From Tenrec ecaudatus (lineage: Eukaryota; Chordata; Mammalia; Afrosoricida; Tenrecidae): a stretch of DNA of 64,000 nucleotides. Shown here one piece after another: positions 10,803-21,983 of the stretch. The translations under genes were made by a program, and so were the position numbers. The notes under the pieces were generated by a model, which saw nothing but the letters and a program-made list of their open reading frames with translations, was not told where the DNA came from and did no database searches. The stretch spans positions 122,712,475 through 122,776,474 of the forward strand of contig NC_134543.1 of assembly GCF_050624435.1 (NCBI RefSeq), written 5' to 3'. Position 1 is the stretch's first letter. The number at the start of each line of letters is the position of its first letter.

Positions 10803-11152
10803 CGGACTTCATTTTATTGTGCTCCACTGTAGTGTACGTCACAGGTATTTGTGCATTTTACAAATTGAGGTTCCTGTGGCAACCGTGTGTCCAGTCAGTC
10901 TGCTGGGGCCGTTTGTCCAGCAGCCTGTGCCCCCTTTGTGTCTCTGTGTCACATTTTGGTAAATTCTCACAATATTTCAAACTTTTCCATCACACGAATG
11001 CACACTTGAGAGACCACAGTACAGTGTAAACAAAGCATGTGCATGCATTGAGAAACAAACAAACAAACAATGGTGTGGCCTGGATTACTGCTGCCCTCGG
11101 TTTACTGCGGAGGCCTGGCATCAAACCCACAATGTCTCTGAGATCTGCCTGT
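10803..11152 (+). mobile_element. Tigger1-like DNA transposon, internally deleted
   Basis: TTCATTTTATTGTGCTCCAC, TTTACAAATTGAGGTTCCTG, TGTCTCTGTGTCACATTTTG and CTCACAATATTTCAAACTTT match the left part of the TcMar-Tigger element Tigger1. The right end GGAGGCCTGGCATCAAACCC then ACAATGTCTCTGAGATCTGC matches its other terminus in inverted form. The transposase region is absent, so this is a non-autonomous remnant. A small AAAC array sits at 11053-11069. Confidence 0.75.
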
Positions 11153-11194
11153 GTTTGTCCCCACGCACTCGCTCCAGGACATCCTCACTGCTTT

Positions 11195-11515
11195 TGTGGG
11201 GTTAGCTTGATGGGAGGTGTGTGCAAGGAGGGGTGAAGTCCAATACTCAGGTGATGGCTTCTGGGGGTTGGCTTTTTCATAAGAGGGACAGTGAGAAAGC
11301 TCTCTCACTTTTGCCCTTCACTTTCCTCCTGGATTGGACTCCGTTTGCCTCCAACCCCCTTCACACTGTGCCCGGTCATGTCCCCCACCCCCAAGCAGGA
11401 GCCCATGTAAGGCTACACTCACTGTCCTGGGTTCGCCTCGCTGCCTGCTTCACATTTCTGCATCATCTGCCTGCAGCTATGTGAGTCTGAAAAGGGTGCT
11501 GGCGAGCATCGAAAT
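11195..11515 (+). mobile_element. possible left piece of an LTR-like repeat split by an L1
   Basis: The right part, GCAGCTATGTGAGTCTGAAA followed by AGGG near 11474-11500, matches the 'ctacatgagtctgaagagg' block of the LTR at 2118-2618. The matching right end of the same family appears at 12456-12525, after the intervening L1. The left limit is uncertain. Confidence 0.4.
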
Positions 11516-12455
11516 TACTTCTTGGAAGCACACCAGCCTGTCTGACCACAAGTGTAGAAGGGATCAGTTATCAGACATCAAAGAACTAAAAATCATATCA
11601 GTGGGTGCCCACCTTCCGAATACAATCAATGAAGACAAATGTGTGCATAAGCAAATGTGGTGAAGAAAGCGGACGGTGGCTGGCTATCAAAAGATATAGC
11701 GTCTGGGGTCTTAAAGGCTCGAAGATAAACAAGTTCAGAAGCAACAAAGCCCACGTGGAAGAAACACTCCAGCCTGTGTGACCACGAGCTATCAAAGGGA
11801 TCATGTATCAAGCATCAAGGAACAAAAAAAAGTATCATTGTAAATGAGGGTGAGTGCAGAGTGGAGACTCAAAGCCCATTGAAGCCCTTACTGAAGGGTT
11901 GTGTGGAGGAGATGAGCCAGTCAGGGTGCAGTGTAGCAAAGATGAAACATATAACTTTCCTCTAGCTCCTAAATGCTTCCCCTCCCCACTATCATGATCT
12001 CAATTCTACCTTACAAATCTGGCTAGACCAGAGGATGTACACTGGTACAGATAGCAACTGGAAACACTGGGAATCCAGGACAGATGACTCCTTCAGGACC
12101 AGTGGTGAGAGTGCTGATGCCTAGAGGGTGGAGAGAATGTGGGGTAGAAAGGGGGAACTGATTACAAGAATCTACGTATAGCCTCCTCCCTGGAGGATGG
12201 ACAGCAGAGAAGAGGGCGGTGGGGAGACGTCGGACAGTGTAACATATGACAAAATAATAATAATTTATGAATGATGAAAGGTTCACGAGGTAGGGGGGAG
12301 TGGGAAGTGACAGCCAATATTAAGGGCTCAAGTAGAAGGCAAAGGTTTTGAGAATGATGATGGCAACAAATGTACATATATGCTTGACACAATGGATGGA
12401 TGGATGGATTGTGATAAGAATTGCGTGAGCCCCCAATAAAATGATTAAGAAAACT
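11516..12455 (+). mobile_element. afrotherian L1-type 3' UTR, with internal tandem duplication
   Basis: Continuous A/G-rich 3' UTR-like text ends GAGCCCCCAATAAAATGATT AAGAAAA, with a canonical AATAAA and a short A tail, so the element points right. Landmarks: TCAAAAGATATAGCGTCTGG (11687), ACTATCATGATCTCAATTCT (11988), AGGATGTACACTGGTACAGA (12032), and a GGAT array at 12391-12408. A block of about 80 bp (GGAAG..CACACCAGCCTGT..GACCAC..) occurs at 11523 and again at 11757. No open reading frame. Assignment to L1 is inference from the polyA end and 5' truncation. Confidence 0.7.
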
Positions 12456-12525
12456 ATTTCTTGATCTAAAGTTCTTTCTTATATAGCGTCCCTGGTTGGG
12501 CTGCGCTGGACAGCCCAGACTAGTG
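12456..12525 (+). mobile_element. right end of an LTR-like repeat
   Basis: TTGATCTAAAGTTCTTTCTT and CAGCCCAGACTAGTGTGG match the 3' end of the LTRs at 434-920 and 2118-2618. It probably belongs with the piece at 11195-11515. Confidence 0.5.
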
Positions 12526-14243
12526 TGGTTTTGTTCCACGTAATTCCCCATAGCATTTTAACCAGACTGATCAAACATTTTCACAGGCAGATGTTGCTGG
12601 ATGAACCGTCAAATATTTTCCTGGAAAACCGACCATACTGGATCAACCAAGTCTTAATGGCTCTCTGCTTGTTGTCCAGCGAATGGATTTTATTTTCCAG
12701 TCTTTTCAAGACTCGTGTTGTTTTCACGTCAAATCTAGGGCTGCAGATAGCTTTGAGAGAGGAGATTCCTCCCTTACTCAAAGACTCATAGACTCGGTGT
12801 TTTTGTTTTGTTTGGAAGTTGTATGTACTCTAAAAAGGCTCACTACCTCAGAACAACCAACAGAAACAACCTAATGCAGACCTAGCCACAGGGGCTTATC
12901 TTGCTAATAGAAATGTAAAATAGATCTTTATTTGCCACCAAATTAAAATGTGATCCAATTATGCAGAATATGAAGGAACTTGTTGAATTCCAAATAAATA
13001 AAATAAAGTCACACATTCTAATTTAAAACAATGATACCACAGCCTTAATTACTCCGGGCTTTCCCGAAACTGTAGCTTTCAAACAATGCAGGGATGTGAT
13101 GCGACAAGGCCATGCCTGCGATAAAATATACATGGGGCTTGGGGCTGGAATAGGACTGTTTGAACAAATAGTGCAGCAGGTTAAGAATTTTTAACAACTT
13201 TTTAAAAGACTAATTGACCACCCTGAACACTATTAGTGGGCTTCCAGCGTCAGGCTAGCACGCACCTCTCCATTACAGGGTCCCCACCCCCACCCCCACC
13301 ACAATTCATTACCATGATCAAGATTAAGTGATTACACCACTTCCCTCTCCCAGGGATTCTCTCAGGCGTTCATTATTCATGCGCATTAAAATATGTGCGA
13401 AAATATTTAGCCTCCCCGAATCTGCATTTTACAAGGGGCTATTCTTGCAGTGACTTACATACACATTTATAGTCTAGCTCCCAGTGCTTTTTGCCTTGGC
13501 ACAAAGTGAACATTAAAATAGAACTGCATATTTAGCTCAAGTTCCCTGCCGCAGAACCAACCAGTCTCCAACTTTATACAAAATGTGTGGCTTTTGCCTG
13601 AAAAGGATCGCTATCTGTAAGTCGTCCGCTCTGTTAGCAGCTTTTATACGCGGACGCTGATGGCCTCCATGGGCCTCCATGTCAGGGGTTCCAGGAAGCA
13701 GCTCCAAGAGGAACTCGGGGCTGGGGTGGCTTGGTGGGGGAGAGGCTACACAGCTAACAGGGTACATGCGCTTTGGTGCCCAGTACAGATGGAGACCCCG
13801 AATTTAAGCAGACTGATGACCTCACATTCAAGAAGGCTCCCAACTGCCCCTTGGGGTCAGAACTTGTTTGGTCAGTCTTTCTTTCTCTACCAAAAGCCCA
13901 GCCCTGCCCTGCTCCACCAGAACGACCCAGTTATCGAAAATGGAGAGACACCGTCCAGAAGGAAGGAAGAATTATATAATGCGGCCTGTCTGGACCGCAC
14001 AGTTGTGGAGTTGGAGACAAAGATTCTGTTTCAATTCACAGAGGACAATTCCATACATATAATAAAGCCAAATCAAATCAGCTCCAACTACCCAACCTCT
14101 AATTTGCCACACCCTCTGCAGGCCCTGATGCTCTCAAGTAACTCAGTTTACCTATTTCCGCCAAGGAAAGGCAGAACAGGGCACGGCAGAAGACTGTTGT
14201 TTGGAGCTACAACTATAGAGGGTTTTTTTCTGGAAAAGAAAGA

Positions 14244-14244
<1 letters not shown>
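12526..14244. other. repeat-poor stretch; candidate conserved non-coding DNA at about 12880-13640
   Basis: No transposon recognised. 12880-13640 is AT-rich, non-repetitive, and contains motif-dense text such as CATTAAAATATGTGCGAAAA (13384-13403) and GATCAAGATTAAGTGATTAC. It has the look of vertebrate conserved intronic elements, but conservation cannot be judged from one sequence. The open frame 13660-14376 runs into the TG microsatellite and is not a gene. Confidence 0.35.

Positions 14245-14295
<51 letters not shown>
14245..14295. repeat. (TG)n microsatellite
   Basis: About 25 uninterrupted TG units. Confidence 0.98.
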
Positions 14296-14298
<3 letters not shown>

Positions 14299-14863
14299 AA
14301 ACACAACAAACTTCATGAAGTCCTGAGTAGGAGAGGATTGATAGTGTGCCCTTTCTCCGTTCGAAGACCGTATTAAGATGTTTGGTTCAGGTGTTGAGGC
14401 CTTAGCAAATGGACATGAGCCTCTTTTAAACAGAGCCCAATCTACCTGTCTTGACCAAGAGCCATAAACTCTCTTCCTGTCCCTCTGCCACACAGAAAAC
14501 CCTGCCACCGAGCCCTCAGCTGGCTCTTGGGATGGTGGCCAAGGCAAGAGAAGCCGAGGTAGAGAATTCCCCAAGGTAGTTCTCAGGTAACCAACTGGTT
14601 AGATCTCATCTTCGCATGGGTGTAGCTTTGCCTAGCTAGGCAAAAGAGGCATTTGGCCGGAGTCTAGTATGGTTTCTGTTTAGGGTTCTTCAGGGCTCGA
14701 TTATAAACAGTCCAAAGAAAGGATCCGCTGTCCTGAAGAGCACCTTTCAAGAGAAACAAAAATAGGAGGCTCGCTTAACAAAAAGGGACTGTTTGGCCGC
14801 CGATGTCCTGAAAGGAGTCTGGCCATAATTGGACCGGCTTTCTGCAAGGTTTAGAGAAGAAAA

Positions 14864-14864
<1 letters not shown>

Positions 14865-14903
<39 letters not shown>
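14865..14903. repeat. (GA)n microsatellite
   Basis: About 19 uninterrupted GA units. Confidence 0.98.
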
Positions 14904-14906
<3 letters not shown>

Positions 14907-16861
14907 CAACTGCAAGAAAAGAACCATCACAGATTCGCCCAGTCCAAACCTTCCTCCCCTCCAGAGTGCCAACGGATAAAACATAAACCCCTTTGAAGAA
15001 AACTCCAGCCGGAGCTCGGCTTTCAGATTTGAGAAGAGCCCGGCACCCCAAGCTTCCCCGCTGCTAGATCAAACACACACCAAACGTGTCCCTGATGTCT
15101 GCCCGCTTTCCCCACACCATACAAAACAGGCTTTCATTTTCATCTATTTACCACACTGTGAGTGAAGGCCTCTAATTTCACAGCACAGAGATAACACCAA
15201 TAATTCCTATAACACACTAGTGGAATATCTATGGGAAAGCATTTAGTCAGAGCTCATTGGAAGCAATAGGGAGCTCGGCGCCTGCCTCAGAAGGCCAGGG
15301 GATGGGTCTTCCAACCGTGCCAAGCCCCCTCCTGTCACACTTCACTGGACTCAAAGGCAAGGTCACAGCCCATTAGTGCCTGCGTTGTTTCAAGCCCACA
15401 GATCTCTGTAATTACACAACCCTTCTCCAGGCCCGCCATGGGCTGAAATGGTACCGCGGCCTCCCTGCACTGGTACAGACTACTGCGTATGGGAACGTCA
15501 ACTGTAAACACAGTTAGTGTGCCAGGCTGGCAGCCAGGGCGGCTCCGCTATCATCACGGTCCTCATCCTCCTCTTCCTCATCACCGCACATCTGGGCTCC
15601 AGTCACGGAACACACTGCCCCACCAACAACTGTCTGTCTGTCTGTCTTCCTAGCGAACGTAAACACAAAAACCACTTCCGCTGAGTGTCCCTTGGCCAAA
15701 CTGCCTTCCAAGAGCTCTCGCGCTTTCTCAGGACCCCCTTGCAACTTTCTCTCCCACGATGACTTCGTCCCGGAGCAATGGAGAGACCTCTCCACACCTC
15801 CTATTCATCCCATTGCTCCAAACCTTGAGGTCCGGCCAAGTGTGAGGCAGATTCCCCAGGGAGACAGGATACATCAATGCTGGGCTGTGTAGAGAGTTTA
15901 AAAAAAGAAGAAGAAGAAAGGCAGGGGGAGGGGCAGTGACTCTTCAGTCATCAATTCGGCATGTTGGTACCACCATCAAAGCAGAGAAGACTTGAATGTC
16001 AACCCAAGCAACGGAGTGTATTAGAAATGGGCTCTGGTTTGAAAGTCATGTTGGTGTCCTTCTGTTTAAAGCCTTTGGTTCATTTAGGATCTTAAGATCT
16101 AAAAGCAGGATTTGAAGCACTTGGGGTTTTTTATGTCTTCTCCTGTCACAGAATCCATGCCTCCCTTGACCCTTCCATGTCTGCTGCCAATAGCACCGAA
16201 AACCCATCCACGTGGCCTCATGGCTACAAACCCTCCAGCCTCCACGCCTGTGTGAAATGCAGCTCAGAGCTGGGTCTCCACACTGTCTCCGGCCCAGCTC
16301 CAGGCCCTTGTTAAAAACGCGTTCCTCTCAGTTCCACAGGGAACGGACTGTCACATGCTCCCTGCCAGAGCCAAGTCTTCGGCTGCCCATCAGACACCTC
16401 CCCAGACTCCCCAAAGGGAGCCCCTGTGAAACTGAACCCATGCCAGTGCTGTCTTCACATCCGTCCCCCAAATTGTCCCCCAATGAGTCAGCTGTAAATT
16501 CTGGGATTGACCAGGGACGCAATGACCTGGGATCGACACATCTAATTCTTCCTCAAAACTCAAACTCAGCGTTACTCCTGCCCACAATCTCTCATTCTGT
16601 ACATTTGGAATTTTCTGCAAGGTCTCCTAACGAGGTTCTTTATCTACATTATCAATGCCAGATGCCAAGCCCCAACATACTTAGGCCCAAAAGGAACCCA
16701 GACAATTGTCACTTGCTCATAATTTTGTTATAGATCAGACAGTGTTAGAAACTGGTCCCTACCCCTATCTCCAGCCTTGTGGCCTTGCCCTCATCATCGT
16801 ATGCCAACCTAAATCTAAGCTAAACTTCATTCATAGTACCTAACGGTGCCCTATAGGGGTT
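14904..16861. other. repeat-poor stretch; candidate conserved non-coding DNA at about 15110-15500
   Basis: Apart from a TCTG array (15630-15647) and an A/AAG tract (15900-15919), no repeats are recognised. 15110-15500 has balanced, non-repetitive text with many homeobox-like ATTA cores. Open frames (e.g. 16212-16733, 173 residues) have no recognisable domain. Regulatory function is inference. Confidence 0.3.
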
Positions 16862-17060
16862 TATGCAGAGGGTTGCTCACCATAAGATCAGTGATTCAAA
16901 TCCACCAGCTGCTCCATGGGAGAAAGATGAGACTGTCTCCTCCTATGAAGAGTTAACATCTCAGGAACTCCAAGAGACAGTTCTAGCTGCCCTACAGGAT
17001 TCTTCTGAGTCAGAATTCACTCAAATGCATGGAGTTTGGCTTTGGCTTTGAGTGAATCTG
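16862..17060 (+). mobile_element. AfroSINE, full length
   Basis: AAGATCAGTGATTCAAATCC, CATGGGAGAAAGATGAGACTG, TGAAGAGTTAACATCTCAGG, TCTGAGTCAGAATTCACTC, tail TTTGGCTTTGGCTTTGAG. Confidence 0.8.
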
Positions 17061-17084
17061 CTGAGAACGTTCGTCTCTTCTGCC

Positions 17085-17345
17085 TCACTCTAGAATGCCC
17101 TCTCATCTTTTCCCGGAGAACCTCTTTCCTGATGAATGAACTCTCTGTGGCTCCTCGCCACGATCTGTCTCTTTCTCTTGTGCCCCATACACGTTATAAC
17201 ATCATGCTTTCAACATGCGTGCTCACGAGGTCTTTCTTGTCCACTGGATTGGCTTCACGCCACTCCGTGGCTCCAGTCACTGACACATGGCTTGCACATA
17301 GAGTGCTCAGTCAAGACTTGGAGAATCAATGAAGGGAGGCAATGC
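17085..17345 (+). mobile_element. L2 LINE 3' fragment
   Basis: CTCTAGAATGCCCTCTCATC, GGAGAACCTCTTTCCTGATG and GGCTTGCACATAGAGTGCTC follow the L2 3' order (end of ORF2, then the 'gcacatagtagg' terminus), finishing GAATCAATGAAGG. Confidence 0.65.
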
Positions 17346-18324
17346 ATCGCACTGTCTTTGCACATCTCAAGCTCTCCAGGGAGATAGATTCTCTTGCTTC
17401 ATCCCTGTTCTCTCGCACCTCACTTGTCTTCCACATATTGATTGATTCTCAACAGCATCATGGCCAGGATCCCGAGAACATTCACTGAATCCCCAGCTCA
17501 GAAACACAAAGTTATGGGGGCAGAGCATGAAAGACGATCTCCATCCCTTCCCTCAATGAACGTAGGCCAGTGCCCAACACCTCGGGAACAGCAAAGTGTG
17601 AATTTAATACAGAATCTACATCATGAGCAGCAATACAACCAGTGTGTTTGCCAATACCAGACAAGTTCAGTGAATAAAAGGATGTTGTAACACACCGTGG
17701 TGATTTTTATTTCAATAGTAGATTCGACTCACTTTGTAATATTATTTTCATGGAGGTCTGCAATATATTCTCTACTAAATAGATTCTTAATCCAATGTTA
17801 GGCACCAGTGCCCTTCCTGCTCCCCTCAAACCTTTGTGGACTTTAAGATCAACATTGATCTCGGGTATGAGTAGCACGCAGTCTTCTGTGAAGCCAATTT
17901 GCCTTCGGTGGTGCAGTCGCCAGAGCAACCATTACAGATGTGTAAGTTAATCCCACACTACATAAAGCATCGGCTCTCTGAAGAAGATCTTTGGAGACCA
18001 AGGTACTCGGTGGCAGAGGTTTTGACCATGCTATGGAGGCAAAACCTGGCTGCAAGTACGGGTGAGACCAAAGGCTATTCGTAAAGCACCCGCGCATACA
18101 ATTTAAATGGCCATGGGAGCAGAGCCTGGACATGAGGGCTGTAGGGAGCAATGTGGCCTAGCAATGGACTCCGTAAACTGTCGGATTCCCCTGGAGCTGC
18201 CATGCGACGGGTTAGATGCTGGTGAACAATGAGGGTCCAACGACACAGCTAATGTTAGTCTTTCTTGGGGCGAGGGAATCAAGTCACTGGAACCAAGTTC
18301 AAATGTAATGTGTTCTTATTCCAA
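17346..18324. other. unassigned non-coding stretch
   Basis: No repeat family or gene recognised. Confidence 0.45.
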
Positions 18325-18525
18325 AACCAAACTCACTGCCCTTGAGTTGATTCCAACTCAGAGACGCTACAGGACAGAGTGGGAGTGCCCTTTAGAGTTT
18401 TGGACACTCTACGTCTTTACAGGAGCAGAAAGGCTCCTCTTTCCCCTTCAGATCAGCTGCTGGGTTTGAACATCTGACCTTTCGATTAGCAGTCTAGTTT
18501 ACCCGCTATGCCCCCAAGACTCCAG
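18325..18525 (-). mobile_element. AfroSINE, near full length, minus orientation
   Basis: AAAACCAAACTCACTGCCCT, GAGTTGATTCCAACTCAGAG, TCTTTACAGGAGCAGAAAGG, GATTAGCAGTCTAGTTTACC. Confidence 0.85.
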
Positions 18526-18977
18526 TGCTCCTGGGTTTTCTTCATTTAAATGTCCCACTGGGAGTAGCTGTATGAGGCTGCCTTCTCTGATCTTGTTTCT
18601 GTTTTCAGAGTTGAGTTGGGTATGACGTAAGACATAAAAATACACCTCCAGAAGCTTTCTCCGTAGGAAGAAATGTGGTTGGCCAATATCCTCCCTTGGG
18701 AGACAGTGAAGTAAGGTGACCATTGCTCCTAGGCCCTCAGTACTGTCCCCCAAATTTGAGAAAGAGCAATGCATGGAAGTGGTCAGGGTGATAACAAGAA
18801 TGAGCAGGTGGGAACAAGTACATAAATTCTTGTTTTCAAACCGGAGACTTTGTACCATTCTCGACTTCTCCCCACCAGAACCACTGTCTGTCCCCAGGCA
18901 CACTCGCCAACTTGTGAAAAGGCAGCATAAGCCAAGGAGTTTTTTATGTCCAAAGCACGTCTGTATCACCTGACAGT

Positions 18978-19012
18978 AAGTGTGTGTGTGTGCGCGCGCG
19001 CACGCGTGTGCA
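18978..19012. repeat. TG/CG alternating purine-pyrimidine tract
   Basis: (TG)7 runs directly into GCGCGCGCGCACGCGTGTGC. Strict purine-pyrimidine alternation over more than 30 bp is the classic Z-DNA-forming pattern. Confidence 0.9.
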
Positions 19013-19121
19013 TAAAAATTCACTTTTCCACAGAATCAATGACTTATTTTCATTCACTGTTCAACATAACAGAATTGGGGATTCTCTCCCAGTGGCTGCT
19101 TCTTAAAGTCCATCTACTCCA

Positions 19122-19150
19122 AGTCTGTGTGTGTGTGTGTGTGTGTGCGT
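19122..19150. repeat. (TG)n microsatellite
   Basis: About 14 TG units with one CG. Confidence 0.95.
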
Positions 19151-20187
19151 GTCACCCATATTATCGCAATACAAATTAGACAAAATAGAATCTTCGTGGT
19201 GTAATTCGTTTTACAATGGCGCTATTATTCTAGCATCACTCTCTGTTCATTACTGTGGCATATCAGAATCAGCTTCCAACAAGTCTGGGTGAAGAAATAA
19301 AACAACCTAATCACAGTGTCAATTAATTTTGTAAAAGTTGTGGAGTATATAAAAATGAAAGCATTCTCACAGAAAGACTGGATTCTACTCCAGGTATACT
19401 TCCTCTCGCTTGCTACACCCTACCCTGTCTCTACCCTGCCCTACCTTAGACCAATTACACACCCAAATCAATAAAAGACTCCTAGCAAGCGTTAATTGAT
19501 TCTCTAAGAATGGGTAGTATAATCCACCAGCACGCCCTCACCTGGTGCTAACATGAGTCCTCTTTTCCTGGGGGTCCCAACACCGTTGTGGTCCCAATAG
19601 CTCCTCGTTCTCACGCTGCTCTCTCATCAGCTCAAATACTGTACCAGCGGAGCAATCTCAAACAGGCTGAGTCTCTGAGAGGATTGCGTGCAAAGTGCAT
19701 GTAAATTATTAGATTACATTACAAGTGAAAAGCTCAGCGGTGGGCCACCATAGTGGAGCATTAATGTAGAACAAGTTCAATGGCGCCCTCGCAGACAAGC
19801 CTTTCCAACCTGATGTTTTTGGCAGCGAGGAGAAATTGAGTCCAGGAGAAGGGAGGGCGAGGGGTGATGGGTTGCTGAGAAAGCAGCCATGAGAGAGAGG
19901 GCGCCAGTTTATTGGGGAGGAAGGGGCTACCCCAGCCTCACTGGAGGGGGTGTCAAACGGGAGTGGTTACAGAAATTATGGAACAGGAAGGTTTGGGCCC
20001 CTCCTCTGGTTCAGTGGAAGGTCTAGGACATGGGGGAGTCCAACACGTGACTGGTGAGGCTGAACTGAAGTGACCTGTCCACACGTTGCAGGATCTAGCC
20101 CATGGCCACTCAGGTAATGGACTGGACAGGGTTCAGCCAAGAAAAGGAACTGACATTAAAGGGCCCTACTTTATTTTAAAACACCCA

Positions 20188-20322
20188 ACCAAAAATAAAT
20201 AAAGAAATAGATGAATGAATTAATGAATAAATAGATGAATGAATGAATGAACAAATAGGTGAATGAATAGATTAATGAATGAATGAATGAATTTTGAATA
20301 AGTAAATAAATAAATAAACAAA
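20188..20322. repeat. degenerate (GAAT/AAAT)n tetranucleotide array
   Basis: About 130 bp of GAAT, AAAT and AGATGAAT units with scattered changes. The open frame on the minus strand (20220-20423) with repeated Phe/Ile/His/Ser is an artefact of it. Confidence 0.95.
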
Positions 20323-20439
20323 CATCCAATCATAACCAAGAAGGAGCCATACAAGTAAATGAAGCTGAGGAGGCAAAGAGAGAAGTGGTAAGAGTGTCTC
20401 ATCATTACTGTGTCCTCCACCATCCTCAGTTGCCATCAA

Positions 20440-20625
20440 TTAATCCCTTGCTATGTGCTAAGTATCCTGTCACCTGTTTGCCATGCATTGCCAAACATCA
20501 CCCATCATCGTGCCCACATTCCAGGCGAGCGCTGAGTGGTTCACAGACTTACCTGCCATCACACAGCTAGCTCCTAGCAAGCCTGGGGCTCTGGCCCAGG
20601 TCTGCCTCATTCCCCGCAGGCTTAC
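20440..20625 (+). mobile_element. MIR SINE
   Basis: CTATGTGCTAAGTATCCTGT, then CATCACACAGCTAGCTCCTAG and CTGGCCCAGGTCTGCCTC match the MIR order: 'tgtgccaggcactg', 'cacacagctag', 'gaacccaggtctg'. Confidence 0.65.
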
Positions 20626-21192
20626 CACCATCATGAATGCGCTCTGTCAACGCATCGAGCCTTGGTCTGAGTCGCTCCAGAGAAGAGCAGGCCTGAGCCT
20701 GCAATGGAAAGGGTCACTGGATCCAAGAGAGGCAGACAGGAGGCACATGAGGGGGAAAGGGTCCAAACACACGCCCCAGTTGGAATGACCTGAGGATCCC
20801 AGTGGCCAGGTGCAGAGCTGGGCAGCACTGAGCTGAGTCTCTTGAGAAAGGAAGCAGCCCTTGAAGGATATTGCGGAGAAGATGCAGCTACAGACTTCAC
20901 GAGTTTTTGTAAGATGCTAGGCAGGGTACAGCCAAAGCGCGCACGGTGGTCCTGGTTATCTTGGGGATATCAGGCTGCCCTGGAATGATCCAGGGGACAA
21001 AGACTCAGGGAATAACACTGGGAGAGTGTAATGGGACGCTGGCGTGGAAAGGGTGTGAACGAGCAAGGCTCACATAACGATTACAAATGGCAGGCTTCAT
21101 GAGATTTGGTAGAAGAGAGCAGACTCTTACCTGAAACTACAGAGACGAAAGGTTTTAACAGGCAAAGAAGAAGGGGGCAGGGGGGAGGCACC
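20626..21192. other. unassigned non-coding stretch
   Basis: Nothing recognised. Confidence 0.4.
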
Positions 21193-21278
21193 TATGAGAA
21201 GACTTCAAAAGTTAGTGGGAAAATGGAAGGAAAAGATAATGGGATTTCTCCATGAACTCTGTGTATTCCCCTCCTATA
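21193..21278. mobile_element. short palindromic mariner-like element
   Basis: ACTTCAAAAGTTAGTGGGAA at the left is answered by an inverted TTTCTCCATGAACTCTGTG at the right around AAGATAATGGG. The block is bounded by TA dinucleotides. Two relatives occur at 44930-45010 and 63747-63836. Assignment to Tc1/mariner is inference from size and TA. Confidence 0.5.
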
Positions 21279-21394
21279 AGCTCTAAAGGAGAACAAGGCC
21301 AAGTCCCAGCCACATTTAGAGGAGAACCGTTGACAGCGTTTCATCTACGTCCAAGCAGAGGATAAGGTTGAGACACACCACCACTAGGGAGCAA

Positions 21395-21505
21395 GACCGA
21401 GGAAGGCAGGGATCGGACCTGTCTTGTTAGCAGTTTTATCCTGAGAGCCTGGTGCAGTGCCTAACTCACAACTGGTACCCAGGAAAAACCGTGTTGACTA
21501 AACCA
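21395..21505 (+). mobile_element. L2 3' tail
   Basis: GAAGGCAGGGATCGGACCTG TCTTG, then CCTGAGAGCCTGGTGCAGTGC and CAACTGGTACCCAGG match the L2 terminus ('gggcagggactgtgtc', 'cctagcacagtgcctggcac'). Confidence 0.6.
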
Positions 21506-21983
21506 CCACCACCCCTGTGCTTGAAAACAGAGACATGGAGCCCACCCAAAGGCGTGATCCCAGAGTTGACTTCTAAGTCAGGCTAGGCAGATGCACAAGT
21601 AAACGGATGAAGAGATTTATGAGCAGGTACTAAAAGTGGCGTAACGATACTGAGTATTTATATTGTTTTTCCTCCCCCACCTCCTCCCTGAAATCATAAT
21701 GAGTAACACCTGGAATTCAGCATCCTCCTCTCCCACTGCCAGGTCAAGGCCTGGGGCAAAGTCTTCTTCCACCTCATGGGCAAGATGTGATGGTTTTCTC
21801 CGATAGCACAGGGGGACTCACAAATAGAGCATGAGACCAACTGGGGGCCTCATGTCAGGTATTTTGTCTTTAAGGAACCTTACTAAATTAAGAGCATCCC
21901 TTCCAAGTTTTCCCAGTTTGAGAAGAGAAAAATGATTGTATTTGTTGCTGTTTTTAATTTTTTTTAACTTTTATTTATTTATT
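21506..21983. other. unassigned non-coding stretch
   Basis: Nothing recognised; T-rich near the right end where the L1 begins. Confidence 0.4.

Larger units (their letters stand above)
18526..20187. other. unassigned stretch with two TG-rich microsatellites
   Basis: Holds the microsatellites at 18978-19012 and 19122-19150, otherwise no recognised element. 19170-19340 and 19660-19800 are non-repetitive and AT-rich. Confidence 0.4.

Noticed and set aside
13660..14376. 238-residue frame on the plus strand
   Set aside because: Ends in a Val-Cys run from the TG microsatellite and contains no recognisable domain.
16212..16733. 173-residue frame as a possible gene in the intron
   Set aside because: No domain, no splice or start context, and the opposite strand is equally open; no support beyond length.
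20220..20423. Phe/Ile/His/Ser-rich frame on the minus strand
   Set aside because: Translation of the GAAT/AAAT array.
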